Source: Paraphoma chrysanthemicola
Lineage: Eukaryota; Ascomycota; Dothideomycetes; Pleosporales; Phaeosphaeriaceae
Length of the DNA stretch: 64,000 nt
Direction: 5' to 3'
Assembly: GCA_020744225.1 (NCBI GenBank)
Contig: JAGMWG010000017.1
Coordinates: 62,001-126,000, forward strand
The notes under the pieces: model-generated
The model's input: only the letters and a program-made list of their open reading frames with translations
Told to the model about the DNA's origin: nothing
The model's database searches: none
Part shown: positions 33,585-44,897 of the stretch, piece by piece
Numbering within the stretch: position 1 is the stretch's first letter
Layout: each line of letters begins with the position of its first letter
Program-made: the position numbers and the translations under genes

Positions 33585-33859
33585 TGCAGCCGGCTTTCAA
33601 TTGCACGCCAGTACACTCTTCAGATGGTGGACGTTGGAAACTTTGGCGGGGACAAACTTTCTACGGGTGGCTGCTTAAACCATAATCACCGCGGCCGAGT
33701 TTTGGATCTGCCCGGGGAAAGTAGCCCGTCATACACAAAAAGTCGCGACGCTTGCTCGACTGTCCGTTCGCTTGGTCGCACCTCCTTCCTCTTCCTGTAC
33801 ATTTTTTGAGGCATAGCCGCTCTATCCACCACCCAGACTACATATCCATCACCTCCAAG
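33585..33859. promoter_or_regulatory. divergent promoter, MSE1 / YDJ1-type chaperone
   Basis: 275 bp between the two start codons. No convincing heat-shock element array could be read by eye. The plus-strand 5' untranslated exon must end at 33860. Confidence 0.4.
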
Positions 33860-35355
33860 AGTACGACAGCCTCTTACTTGCTAGCACTGAGCTGACGCGC
33901 AACGCAGTGAACGACGTGGAAGAAGTCGACCTCTACGGTATGCACGTGCGGGTTTAGATCGATAGACAGAAACTGACGGCAGCAGAGGTCCTAGGTATTT
34001 CCAGCAGCGCCAGCAAGGTCGAAATCAAGAAGGCATACCACAAGGTTTGCGCCCCGCAGCAGATTCAGATGCTGGACACTGATTTTGTCAGGCTGCGTTA
34101 GCACACCATCCCGACAAGGTCGCAGAAGACGACCGCGCCGAAGCCGAAGTTCGCTTCAAGGCCGCGAAGCAGGCCTACGAGATCCTCAACGATGACGAGA
34201 AGCGACAACTCTATGACACCCACGGCATGTCCGCCTTTGACCCCTCCAACGGCATGGGCGGGGGCGGGCCCGACATGGACGACATATTTGCGCAAATGTT
34301 TGGTGGCATGGGCGGCATGGGCGGCATGGGCGGCGGCTTCGGCGGTATGCCCGGTATGGGCGGCATGCCAGGCGGACGAAATGTGCCGCGCAAAGGACGC
34401 TCGGTGGAGCAGGAATACGAAGTCAGCCTAGAAGAGCTCTACAAAGGCAAGACGACCAAGTTCTCCAACACCAAGAACATCATTTGCTCGGTATGCAAAG
34501 GCAGCGGTGGCAAGCAAGGCGCAAAAACTCATTCTTGTGGTGTATGCAATGGTCGAGGTATGTTGTCAATCAGACACCCCAAGGTACAGTCGCTAACAAG
34601 AACAAGGTGCAAAGGCTGTACTGCGCCAAGTCGGCCCCGGCCTCGTCACCCAAGAGACCGTTCCCTGTGGTAACTGTCAAGGATCCGGCCAGGTCATTCC
34701 CGAGAAACAGCGCTGCAAGAAGTGCAAAGGCAAAAAAGTAGTCGAGTCCAAGAACGTCCTGGAGCTCTACATTCCCCGTGGCGCGAGAGAGGGTGAGCGG
34801 ATAACACTCGCCGGTGAAGCCGACCAGCTGCCCGACCAAGAGCCAGGCGACATCATCTTCACGTTGAAGGAGATCGAACACGAAGTCTTTGACCGAGCAG
34901 GTGCCGATCTGAGGGCAGAACTGAAGATCAGCCTGGCAGAGGCATTGACTGGCTTCAATCGCGTGGTTGTTACGCACCTCGACGGTCGCGGCATCAAACT
35001 CAATGTACAACAACCCAACGGCAAGGTCTTGCGGCCTGGTCAAGTGCTCAAGATTGAGGGCGAGGGCATGCCCATGAAGCGGAGCGATGCCAAGGGCGAT
35101 CTGTTCCTCGTCGTCGATATCGAATTCCCCGAAGACGGATGGCTTAAGAATGATGCGGCATTGCAAAAGGTTAGGGATGCACTCCCTGTACCTGAGCCCG
35201 AAGAGACCAAGCATGAAGAGGTTGAAGAGGTGGAGATTGACTTTGACGCTGAGATGGACGACTTTGGCGCCGGTAGTGGAGACCCTCGAGCGGGTGGTGG
35301 CGACTGGGAGGACGACGAAGAGGGCGAAGGCGGTCCTCAGTGTGCAACGCAATAG
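33860..35355 (+). CDS. YDJ1: Type I Hsp40 (Ydj1/Mas5-type) co-chaperone
   Basis: J-domain co-chaperone of cytosolic Hsp70. Exons: 33860 (A of the start codon), 33908-33937, 33986-34044, 34092-34557, 34607-35355, 434 residues in exact phase. The start ATG is formed by splicing: no in-frame ATG precedes DVEEVDLY, and exon ...CCAAGA|GTACGA...CGCAG|TGAACGAC joins A to TG. J domain with HPD (residues 36-38, HHPDK), Gly/Met-rich region (GGMGGMGGMGGGFGG), four CxxCxGxG zinc modules (CSVCKGSG, CGVCNGRG, CGNCQGSG, CKKCKGKK) and a C-terminal substrate domain. It ends QCATQ, a CaaX box like Ydj1 (CASQ), so farnesylation and membrane association are expected. The acidic stretch before it is common in fungal members. 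Confidence 0.95.
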
Positions 35356-36294
35356 ACGACCCCTGATATGATTGACGATATGCATGGCTCGGCGTTGGTG
35401 GAGGCGGTCATTTCTTGGAGAAACGTCCAGTTACAACGAGAACTTAGATCAATGTGGAATACGAGCATTATCAAATTCAGTTGGCAGCTATGTTAGTGAC
35501 GGCTCGCATATTCCATTTCTTCTTTCCTACCATCTCGATCAACTAGTCCTGAATTCTTGTATTTGGAGGACAAACTACCCCTGATTTAATTTCACAATAC
35601 ACCTTGGCAAAGCGCTGCAATATCTCTCAATGGTCAGCATGCGCTATTGACCTTAACAGCTTGTGTTGACATCCGCTGTACTGTACGATACACAGAACAC
35701 TATTATTGACTGGTATTTGCCAGAAAGCGCTGACATGCTCACAGACGACGCGAAGTCTCCGTAACAGGCTTATCAGGATGACAGCCACTTCCGAAATAGC
35801 ATCAAGTCATCGTACTCATCGCCCTCGCGCACGAATATGCAGACTGAATTTGGTACGTCCCTGGCGCATTATCGAATTGCATCCACGTACAGCTCGTGTG
35901 CTTGAATCGGGGAAAGCAGCATGGAATCCTTGACATTGTCCGCCTGCTCCACTGTCGGAGAAGAATTATGTAAAGGCTTATGGGAGTTTACAGCAGAGGT
36001 AAACAGATGCTATAGACTCGGCTCAGCACAACTCTGTGCGACTTGCGTGATATACAGGATCTTGTTTATGCGAAAGGAGTATTACTGTCACGATCAGCAG
36101 TCGACGTCGATAGTCCGCAGCCCATTTAGGAAATGTAAGCGAATATGAGTCGACATGATGCGCCACCTGTGATCTCCTCACGTTGAATACTATAAGAACA
36201 TCGTACTTCCTATCCGAAAAATAGAAATTACTCTAATCCGTCTCAATTATATGTGCGACAGTCATAGGAAAAGTTCCACCAAGTTATACACATT
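35356..36294. other. intergenic
   Basis: About 940 bp downstream of the Hsp40 gene and upstream of the glycosyltransferase. AT-richer, with no open frame showing a motif. Promoter of the downstream gene is expected at its right end. Confidence 0.4.
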
Positions 36295-37515
36295 ATGGGG
36301 TATCCCGCGATCCCAGGCACCTCGCCAATTCCGTATCAAGTTCTCCCGCCAATCTCCACATCAGATGCACTCCCTGCACAGATCGCGTGTCCGGGTCCAC
36401 CGAAACCAAACTCGAAATCGATCTTCGCATTCTGGCACTCCGGCATTCACACGTTACCGCCATATCTCCTCCGTAACGTCCTCAATTGGCACCGACGCTT
36501 CGCACCACTCGGCTGGACGGTCTACGTATTGGACACCGTCCCTAATTCGCCGCTCAATGTTTCCAGATACGTCGACACAACTTCGCAAGATGTCGTGCCT
36601 GAGGCCTTCACAAAAGAGACCTTGAATGGAACATACGCCGCACAACACACCTCGGACTTGATTCGATATCCTCTGCTTCTCAAGTATGGCGGTTTTTATC
36701 TCGATGTCGGATTTCTCATGTTCGGCGACCTGGATTGGTTATGGAGTACGCACATCGCCAACTCCGGATCGCCATACGATCTCGCCGGCTTTACAATGGG
36801 CGACCCGCCGGACGGAATATCGATCGTCAACTTCGCCTTGATATGCGGACCTGATAATCCGCTTGTCCGTCGGGCACACCACATCCTCCTTAAGGTTTGG
36901 GAAGGCAAGACCAATACGACTGATGCGCACCGGCATCCTCTCGTGAATCACATGCCGCTGATGCACGTGCCACAGGAAGTCGTGGTCGATGATGATGGAC
37001 AAGGAAAGATGGTTATCAACGACGAAGTCATGACCGACTATGCGGTCCAGATTCAATGCATGGGCTCTGCACAGCGGTGGGTCGACGAGACGGATGGATG
37101 GGATGGCCCAGAGTATGTTCGCGAGCATTGCTGGCTGTACAGCATGATGAATGGTGCTTTTCAGATTGAGCAGTTGACGGGCTGGAGCGGGCAGCGACAA
37201 TTTGATCTGCTGAAACAACAACTGCCAGAACCTGGACAAGAAGAGACGCAAGACCAGACTCTTGCACGGGAAATTGTCAAAAGTGTTGTAGCGGACAGCT
37301 GGGGATTGAAACTAGGCCACGGCTTCTCGGCGAAGCTGTTTGGCGCTGACACACTTGGAATGCTCTGGCGGAAGTACGACGGGAGTGACTGTGGTGAGGG
37401 GACATATGCGAGCTGGTTGAGATGGGCAGAAACATGCTGTAAGCAGGATCGTCCGCCACAGCCTATGAACGTGCCCGTGTTTGAGCCGACGATGAAGGGA
37501 AAACTTCTTGGCTGA
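36295..37515 (+). CDS. Caps_synth / DXD-type glycosyltransferase-like protein
   Basis: Single exon, 406 residues. Fold family of capsular-polysaccharide-synthesis and Och1-like sugar transferases: SIFAFWHSGIHTLPPYLLRN, LGWTVYVLDTV, then the core HTSDLIRYPLLLKYGGFYLD followed by VGFLMF. The usual DxD nucleotide-sugar site is here D-V-G (YLDVG), as in several fungal Caps_synth proteins, so catalysis is not certain. The later part includes FALICGPDNPLVRRAHHILL and a Cys-rich end. No signal peptide or TM segment is evident, so its compartment is unclear. Neighbours give no pathway hint. Confidence 0.82.
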   Translation: MGYPAIPGTSPIPYQVLPPISTSDALPAQIACPGPPKPNSKSIFAFWHSGIHTLPPYLLRNVLNWHRRFAPLGWTVYVLDTVPNSPLNVSRYVDTTSQDVVPEAFTKETLNGTYAAQHTSDLIRYPLLLKYGGFYLDVGFLMFGDLDWLWSTHIANSGSPYDLAGFTMGDPPDGISIVNFALICGPDNPLVRRAHHILLKVWEGKTNTTDAHRHPLVNHMPLMHVPQEVVVDDDGQGKMVINDEVMTDYAVQIQCMGSAQRWVDETDGWDGPEYVREHCWLYSMMNGAFQIEQLTGWSGQRQFDLLKQQLPEPGQEETQDQTLAREIVKSVVADSWGLKLGHGFSAKLFGADTLGMLWRKYDGSDCGEGTYASWLRWAETCCKQDRPPQPMNVPVFEPTMKGKLLG

Positions 37516-37839
37516 ATTCAATCATTACCACTCAATTGCATACTGAATTGTTGGCTGACTAGCGTGAAGCCAATACCACACGGTGGCTTGCACTGACTCC
37601 TCCAGGACAGTCAGTTGCTTGTAATCTCATTCTCACCAGCATATAATTTGGGGCGGATCGGGCAAATTGTCCATCCGGGTTCCTACCAGCCACGTCAAGA
37701 TAGCTGCGTTTGCAAGCTCACAGCAAAATGCAAACGCCTCGACTCACTGGGATCACGACTTCCTCAAGCAGCCACTCTCAGCATAGTCTCGACCTGTACC
37801 TGCCACGAGCGCACATTTAATCAAGTCGTTCTTCTAAGC
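37516..37839. other. intergenic
   Basis: Short spacer between two plus-strand genes. The frame of the downstream gene is open back to 37615 with an upstream ATG, so a longer N-terminus is possible; otherwise nothing. Confidence 0.35.
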
Positions 37840-38699
37840 ATGCAACCACACAGTTTCCAACCGTCTAGGCGCACGCCTCCGCCAGATGTTATTCGCGACG
37901 CGAACGCACTGCCGCCGTCTGGCGGCGCCTCCAGACAGAGTAGCGCTCCGGCAGTGCCACCAGTTCAACCAGCACCGTCAAACCCCGAATTCCTCATTGT
38001 CGGACTCTTTTCGCTACGCCTCACTAAGCACCTGATAGAAGGCCTCGATTACTATTCTGGGCGGGATGCTGATATAGCCTGGATAGCCAACTTCCTCGCA
38101 GCATATCCATCAGACTATGCTCTGGCCAAAATCTCGGGGCCTCGAAAAGACGACTACATGGCGATGTATCAAGATATTGTCTCGAGAATGAAAAGGCAGC
38201 CAAGATTTCCGATGCGCTTCATGCAAATGAACCCGGATAGGTCGATCCAACTGCGCATGGCGCAGGGCGGGATGTCGAGGAACGAGTCCAGAGATATGAC
38301 GGATGGTAGGCCTCGACTTGCATTTAGGTGTTTTCCATACTGACCAAGGCAAAGTGGAGCGCATGGAAATGATCGATTTCTGCGATGCAGCCGGCGAATG
38401 GGGTTCAATTGTGCCAATCCCGGCACGCGAAGCAGATCGGATGATCGACCTCGCGGACCAAAGGCGTATCGCGGATATCGACGCAAGAAGACCTCCGCAA
38501 GATGCCATAGATCGCATAGGGGTAAGCTCGTGGTAAGCTGCTACCGGCTGACTTGTGCTGATAGAGTCTAGGAACGGCGGTGGTGATGCCGGTGCTGTGG
38601 GTTCCCATGTCACGGATCTTATGCTCATTTGGCTATGCAATCGTCGCAACCCTAAGCGAGCTTTCGGTCTACAACGACTTTCCTTGGAGCACAGTATGA
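37840..38699 (+). CDS. Uncharacterised protein with apparent frameshift or ultrashort intron
   Basis: Starts MQPHSFQPSRRTPPPDV, a Pro-rich disordered region, then NPEFLIVGLFSLRLTKHLIE and an alpha-helical segment. The frame changes near 38305: MSRNESRDMTDG must connect to VFHTDQGKVERMEMIDFCDA, which lies one frame over. The only GT-AG pair that joins them in phase is 38306-38327, just 22 nt, below the usual fungal minimum; a one-base deletion or error is the alternative. A normal intron follows (38522-38564), leading to a hydrophobic end (LGTAVVMPVLWVPMSRILCS) and TGA at 38697. With both introns the total is exactly 265 codons. Family not recognised; the hydrophobic C-terminus suggests membrane association. 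Confidence 0.6.
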
Positions 38700-39271
38700 G
38701 ACCATAATTGCATGACAAGCAGGAGTTACACGAAGTTATGTTGATATCTTCAGTGGTAAACCAACGAGCGTATTGGACGCGCTGGCACACGTCTGGTGTC
38801 TACAGCAAGAGTGGCCATCATTTGCCTGCAAGGCAGCCGCGAGCCTCAATAGATCATTGATTCCAGGCCAGACGATACGACAGCTTGCCACCGGAGGTCG
38901 CGAAGAGTCACCATGGTCAGTAGATGACAAACGATATTGAGATTATTGAAAATGCAGATGAGGTCGGAACAAGCTCTGTGGTGTGACAGTTGCAGCCTTG
39001 TGTGGAAGCGCCCAGACACGCGACTAGCCGCAGTCCAGGGTGAATTTGGTGCAACTTCAATCTAAAATTAACCGCAAAATTAAACTAACACGAGCCTGGT
39101 CAGGCAACCACCCGCGCCGCACGAGTTGTCGCAGAAGAGACTTCCTCTGTTCTTTGTTCCTCTCCTCGTGTCTTTCTTCTTCAACACCCTCGTTCTTGTC
39201 GTTGCTGTTTCTCGCGCAACATTTTGCGCTGCCACTCGCTACAACTTCACGATACTTAATCATACCTAATA
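38700..39271. other. intergenic
   Basis: 572 bp; contains pyrimidine-rich DNA (about 39140-39240) just upstream of the next ATG, as in fungal core promoters. No gene recognised. Confidence 0.4.
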
Positions 39272-40480
39272 ATGTCAACTCCAACACACGCCGCGCCCAC
39301 TGCGCCACAACCGACTGTTGCGACCGCGCCAACCCCCGCCGCTGAAGCTTCGCACGCCAATTTCTCGCGCCCTGCGACGGCACATGCGACTGCCCCGAAT
39401 GCGACAACCAACACGCAGCATGCCACGGCCACGGCTCCCACACAGTCCCCGTTCCCTATCGCCTCGGCCCCACCTACTACCGAGGAGCCCCAGAACTTAA
39501 ATCAGAAGCTCAACGCGGCCGACCGCTACTGGAAGTTCAAGGGCGTGTTCCAGCTCATCGCCATCATCACCGGCTTCATTGGCATCGGCACCGTTGGGTG
39601 GCTCCTCAGCACCTCGGCGAAAAATGGGTACACGTACGGCTACGACGCGTTCTGGTCGCTGTGGCCCGCCCTCATCACCTTCACCGTCTCCATCGTCTGG
39701 TGTCTGGCATGCATTCTTGTCCTCGTCTTACGCAAGCGCCCCGTCCACCCTGGTCTGCGCGTAGCCATGGACCTGCTACTCTGGCTAGGCTTCATCTTCA
39801 CTGCTATGTTTGCCATGGTCTCACTGTTGAACCTGATCAGCTGGGGCGAGTACGGCGATCTTGGCTCCGGGTACTATAGCAGCTATGGCGATTATGTCAT
39901 GGCAGACAATGGCACCTGGGTTTGGCAGGCGGATGGGAATTATAATGATTATGCGCGCAGCTGCGATAAGAACTCCACCTCTACACGCACGTCGTACTAT
40001 GACGGATATGGCAATACGTTCCAGAACTGTGCCGAACAAGACGCGTACATCAACGAGCTGTGGGTCCAGAAGCCGCATCGCGAGAGCGTCGAGATGACGG
40101 CCGTCGTGTGTCAGTTCTTCGGCCTCGTGCTGCACTTTGTCCTATTCGTCTGGGCCTGCGTCGACTGCCATCGCTACAATCGCACCAAAGTCAGCAAGGA
40201 TGCCGAAAAGATTGCTGCGAACATTGTGCAGACCATGATCACGAATGGCGCGGTGATCCCACCTCCGGGGCAGGCGCACATGAGGCCGGCAGGACCATGG
40301 GGAGGGCAGATGGGGTACTATCCATTGCCGCAGCAGGGACAGGCATATCCCATGACCGCCATGTATCCGCAGACGATGCCGCAGGGCCAGCAGATGCCTC
40401 AACAACATCATGTGCTTCAACCTAACGTTGGAATGGCGGGGCCGAGTAATGAGAAGAGCGAAGGTCCGCGATATGCCTGA
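39272..40480 (+). CDS. Four-TM (MARVEL-like) membrane protein
   Basis: Single exon, 402 residues. The N-terminal 75 residues are Ala/Thr/Pro-rich and disordered. Four hydrophobic segments follow: VFQLIAIITGFIGIGTVGWLL, ALITFTVSIVWCLACILVLVL (with RKRP on the cytosolic side), VAMDLLLWLGFIFTAMFAMV, and QFFGLVLHFVLFVWACVDCH. Between TM3 and TM4 lies a Tyr-rich loop with two possible N-glycosylation sites and paired cysteines. The C-terminus is Gln/Pro/Met-rich. The topology fits the MARVEL group of fungal plasma-membrane/eisosome proteins (Nce102-like), but this is by topology rather than a diagnostic motif. Confidence 0.8.
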   Translation: MSTPTHAAPTAPQPTVATAPTPAAEASHANFSRPATAHATAPNATTNTQHATATAPTQSPFPIASAPPTTEEPQNLNQKLNAADRYWKFKGVFQLIAIITGFIGIGTVGWLLSTSAKNGYTYGYDAFWSLWPALITFTVSIVWCLACILVLVLRKRPVHPGLRVAMDLLLWLGFIFTAMFAMVSLLNLISWGEYGDLGSGYYSSYGDYVMADNGTWVWQADGNYNDYARSCDKNSTSTRTSYYDGYGNTFQNCAEQDAYINELWVQKPHRESVEMTAVVCQFFGLVLHFVLFVWACVDCHRYNRTKVSKDAEKIAANIVQTMITNGAVIPPPGQAHMRPAGPWGGQMGYYPLPQQGQAYPMTAMYPQTMPQGQQMPQQHHVLQPNVGMAGPSNEKSEGPRYA

Positions 40481-40625
40481 GGGAGAAAGTGGGCGTCAAC
40501 TTGAGAATCCATGTGTTTGATATAGCGAGATACCCAACCCATAGCCGTGTAATGTTCAATCAAGAATTGGTTTCAACAAGTGCATCTTCTAGTATATTGC
40601 TTCTTCCAATGAGATCCTTTGCTCT

Positions 40626-42298
40626 CTACACATACGGCGAATTCTCCACAGGCGCACCTTCCAGCTTGAAGTAGCCCGGTTGTAGTCTCTGCAACACCTC
40701 CGTGGGATCATACTTCTTCGCGATGCTCTTCAGCCTCTCTACACTGCTGCCATAGCTGTTGATCACGTCCTGGTACTGGCTCGCATAGTTCATATACAGG
40801 TAGTCGTTGACCATATTCCTCCGCTTGGCTTCTTCTTTGAATCTGCGAATAACGTTTGCATTCGCCTGCATGACGCGCGCATCGTCGGCAACCAGGTCCC
40901 AACGCGTGCTCAAGTTGATGAGAAAGATGGGTCCGTCTCCAGGCGACAAGCCAAGTGCATTTCCGCCCTTCTTCTGCATCTGCTCAAGCTGAGGGACAGT
41001 GATGACTTGTAGTGTATTGGCTGGCACAATCCCTTGCACATCCCGGATCGTTGCAAACTCTTCAAAGGAGACATCGAAGACGAATTGCACCATCTGCCGG
41101 TCGAGCTTAGAGCTGGCTGTCCAAAAGGTTTCGCGGTAGCCCTTGGGATTGCTGTTGTTGAGCTGTTGTGTAAAGTAGGCCAGTGTGTTGAGCTGCGTGG
41201 TATCTGAAAATGCTGGAATGGCCTTGTACTCTGCAAACACGCGCGCGTCCAGGACTGGATCAGCGTACTCAAGTTCGGCGATGGCGACCTTGGTTCCGGA
41301 AGCGGCGTTCAGAGTAATGGCGATAAATTGCGCGGCTTTGGGGTCTTTTGCGGCGTTGACTCCAAGGTTGACAAACGCATCGATTGCAGCCGAGAAGCTT
41401 GTGTTGAAGAATCTGCGCTGCCCACCAAACATTTGGGGACCGTGTGGGAACGTTTCGAGGTTGAACTTTGTGACGATGCCGAAGTTGTTACCACCACCTC
41501 GGAGAGCCCAGTAGAGGTCGGAGAAGGAAGTCGGAGAGGCAGTGACTATGATACCGGATGCAGTAACAACCTCAAACGAGGCAACGTTATCGCAGGCCCA
41601 GCCGTACTGGTTGGCAAAGTAGGAAATGCCACCACCTGTTGTCAAGCCACCGATGCCAATAGCAGACACGCGTCCGCCTACTACGGCCAGATTGTGCTGT
41701 TGGAGGTTTATGTAGATGTCATACCACAGATTGCCCGGTTGAATGGCGGCAATCTTCTTGTCGGACGATAGAGTAATGTCCCTCATCTTTTCAAACGTCA
41801 CCGTAATACCTCCATCAGCGCTCGATGCACCCGCGAAAGCAGCATGACCTCCACTTCTGACCGCGAATGGGCACTGTGTCAGCCTTGACACCAGGACAAC
41901 AGTAGAGACGTCTACTGCTTTCTCTGGCTTAACAATGCAGTACGGTTTAGCGACTTGTTGTTGTGCTGACCAAAAATAGTTGATCACAGCATCATACGCC
42001 GACTCCCCTTGTGTCTCAACTTTTGCTTCGCCAAAAATTATTTTGAGTGAAGTGCACTGTTCTTGACTTCAGCATACAACAAGGGTACCGTGAATTGAAG
42101 AGAGGTAGTGCTTACTGCGACAGCGCATCCACTCACAAGAGACCTTTCTGCAAGCCCTGCAAGGTCTGGCATAGTCGACACATTTACACCGTTGTCCAAC
42201 AGCGCATCAGTCACGTTGAAATCCGCTGGCTCGAAGACCTCTTGGGAAATGATCCCCACTGGCATGAGGCCAAGCAACACTGTCGTAGGCACGCGCAT
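40626..42298 (-). CDS. Secreted FAD-linked oxidase (berberine-bridge type)
   Basis: Two exons: 42116-42298 and 40626-42056, 537 residues. It begins MRVPTTVLLGLMPVGIISQE, a signal peptide; an ATG seven codons upstream is also in frame. FAD_binding_4 domain: CPFAVRSGGHAAFAGASSAD with the His for covalent 8-alpha flavin linkage, IQPGNLWYDIYINLQ, VVGGRVSAIGIGGLTTGGGI, GWACDNVASFEVVTASG and LYWALRGGGNNFGIVT. The Cys that gives a second flavin bond in BBE/GOOX enzymes (V-C-P/G before the GVGG loop) is replaced (VSAIGIGG), so single attachment is expected. BBE-type C-terminus: NDYLYMNYAS. Such enzymes oxidise sugars or act in secondary metabolism; substrate unknown. Confidence 0.93.
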
Positions 42299-43615
42299 GA
42301 TGTCTCGTTCCCCCACCAATCCTTACCGTCGGAGCAATGATGGACACCGACAGACCGGGTCGCAGGATGTGGGTGTGCGGTTGACACGACGGAGCATGCC
42401 GGGGTTGGAGGAAAGAAGGTACAATGTTGGCAATCCCTTGCCTACCAGGAGACTGGGCAGGATGGGCTATTGTACTCGCAAGGCTATGGCGCCTGTCGGA
42501 CGAATCGCCTCATGCCTCGGGCATACGAAATCGTGGGTCGTTCTGTCCCGTCGCATTGCAGAAGCGAAGCGGCACTCTCACCGCGTTGAGAGGTGTGGCT
42601 GGTCACAGTGGGAGAACGACTCGCCACAGGCGGGTGCTAGCCTGTACAAGGTAATGATCATTCTCGCGTAAGGCCTTCAAGCCTCTCAGCGTCTTCAAAG
42701 TCGACATGGTCTTACGCGGATGTACGGTTCCGTTGCCGAGTCCGACGAAGGATCAGCCACCTTCAATCTTTAACCCGCCTTGCTAGTGTCTAGACAGCAT
42801 TGCGCCCAGGCCTCTCGCAGAATTGTTATGTGCTATTATGTCTGCCATTGCTTAATCATGCTGCTTTCTGAAAATGTGTTGGCTTCGACATGCTAGGCCC
42901 GTGAGATGACTACTACAAGGTAAGAAGTTCAGGTGAGGTCAAAAGAGAGTTGGTTCCACTGCTGCACACCACGACGGAAGGCGCCAAGGCCCGCCCCTTG
43001 AGCTAACGCATGCCAACATCCTAGGATTAATCTACACGCCTCGTCCAGCTCATGCGTCAGCATGTCTTTTCCTAGCAGGCGTGCCATTCCCTTTCATCCT
43101 CTCGCTGTCACATCCGGGGCGACCCACATGCGGAGTTTCGCCCGCTCTCTAAAAACGACGTTAACCAATTGTTTGTCGAGATTGAAGAGAAGGACGATGC
43201 GATAGATTGAGGTACAGAGCAGTCTAAGTGCTTGATGGAGGAAGCAGGCTACCTTTATCAGAGTGTCGCAACCCTGTCGGTAATCTGGTGTAACCTGGAA
43301 TTGGGCGATCCAACCCTGGCCCAGCCCCAACTGTGACCTGCAACCCGAGCAATTGGCACGAAGGATGAGCTTGCATGGCCAGCCCGAATGCCAATGCATG
43401 AGTAGAACAGGCGCCCTTTCCCACTCTGCTCCACTTTCTCATCCGTGTACTTTCAGCCAAGGGACAATTAGAAGGAGGGATTTGCGGACTTGGGTATTGT
43501 TGTACCACGAGACATCCACTGCACAACGAATGATCAGTCGACGACCTCGAGACGCTTGGGCATTCTCACGCGACGACCACGTGGATGCGGTGCGGCACGG
43601 AGGATAAGCACAAGT
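42299..43615. other. intergenic, divergent upstream regions
   Basis: 1.3 kb between the FAD oxidase (-) and the PTH11-like gene (+). Frames at 42108-42671 (+) and 43094-43526 (-) show no domain. It probably holds both promoters; nothing else seen. Confidence 0.4.
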
Positions 43616-44897
43616 ATGTCATCACGGCAAAACTACATCACCGAGGACCATCTCCTGAACACCATATATGGCATGTTGACCTTGACGACCGTCTTTGTCA
43701 TTGCACGAACACTCACGACACAAGTTCTGCGGCCGAAAAGATGGCTTCCACAGGACGCTATCATTTATGTGGCTTACATATTGTACATAATACTGGCGGT
43801 ACTTTACATCGTCGTTACCCCGATTCTCTTCCGGCTCACTGCCGTTGGCGAGAAGCGAATGAAGCCCTATCCAACACTTCGGGATGAGCACAAGCTTATG
43901 GTCAGAATTTTCTTTGTCAACACAATGTTTTTCTGGCTTGTCCTATGGACCGTCAAATTATCCTTCTTGATGCTGTACAGGAGATTGATCGAGGGCCTGC
44001 ACAACATCTACATCAAATTGTGGTGGGCCAGTGTAGTCATTTGGTTCTTGGTACGCATCTGCTCAGCCTCTGTTTGATTCATTCTTTGACCGTTCGTGTA
44101 GTCACTCATTGGCTCCTTGACGTCGCATTTGACGGCCTGCAGTAGCATGAGGGCCTGGTTCACGCCAGGCGCCTGTCAAACACCTCGAGACATTCGGTCT
44201 CAGATAGCCAGTCTGTACTTCACCTATGCAGTGGATGTGCTCACAGATCTTATGAGTGGGTGCTCTTAGTTTCCATAGCTCGCGCTGATCGTCAAAATCG
44301 TCGAAGAATGCGAGCCATTTTAGATTGTCCTGCTGACTCCATGCAGTCATGGCGCTCCCCATTCGCATCATTTGGAACCTGAAAATGCCGCAAACGCAAA
44401 AGTTCGGCATCACTGGTCTTTTTGGTATCGGCATCATCCTCATCGCAGTCGCAACACTTCGTGTGGCTCAGATCGGCGGCAAGGCGCAGTCTAGTTCACA
44501 GCCTTCTGCCTCTTGGCTCGCTCTCTGGGGCGTCATCGAAACCTCCATTGCCGTCATTATTGGGTGCTGTCCAGCATTCGTCACTTTGATCCGTAACCAT
44601 ACAACGCCCGCCGTATCGTACAATACCCAAGGCTTTGTGAGACAGAGTGAGGGTGGTAGTTCTCGTGAGAATGGTTCAGACCCGGACAGTGTGAAGCTCA
44701 ATAGCTTGCAGACGAGTCAGGATGGCAGATTAGCGGACTTGTCGACGAAGTCCACGAGTTCAAAAGGCGTTGGCCGGCAGGGATCCAGTGGAAGCCGATT
44801 CGAAGTTGAACCACCGCCGAGGGACGTTGTAGAAGAGCTAGTTGAGGAGACACCCATGGGAAAAAAGCGAATCAAAGTCAGAAGGGGCGCGCGGTAA
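43616..44897 (+). CDS. PTH11-type integral membrane receptor-like protein
   Basis: Seven-helix 'rhodopsin domain' protein of the large fungal-specific PTH11-related class, linked in some species to surface sensing. Exons: 43616-44050, 44102-44255, 44347-44897, 379 residues. Helix segments: LLNTIYGMLTLTTVFVIART, AIIYVAYILYIILAVLYIVV, IFFVNTMFFWLVLWTVKLSF followed by LMLYRRL, then exon 2 with ACSSMRAWFTPGAC, QTPRDIRSQ and YFTYAVDVLTDLM, and exon 3 MALPIRIIWNL, FGITGLFGIGIILIAVATLR, LWGVIETSIAVIIGCCPAF. The order matches the class (LYRR, DxxTD, PIRxxW, ExxxAxIxxCxPxF). A Ser-rich cytosolic tail of ~95 residues ends in a basic cluster. No N-terminal CFEM domain. Confidence 0.9.
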
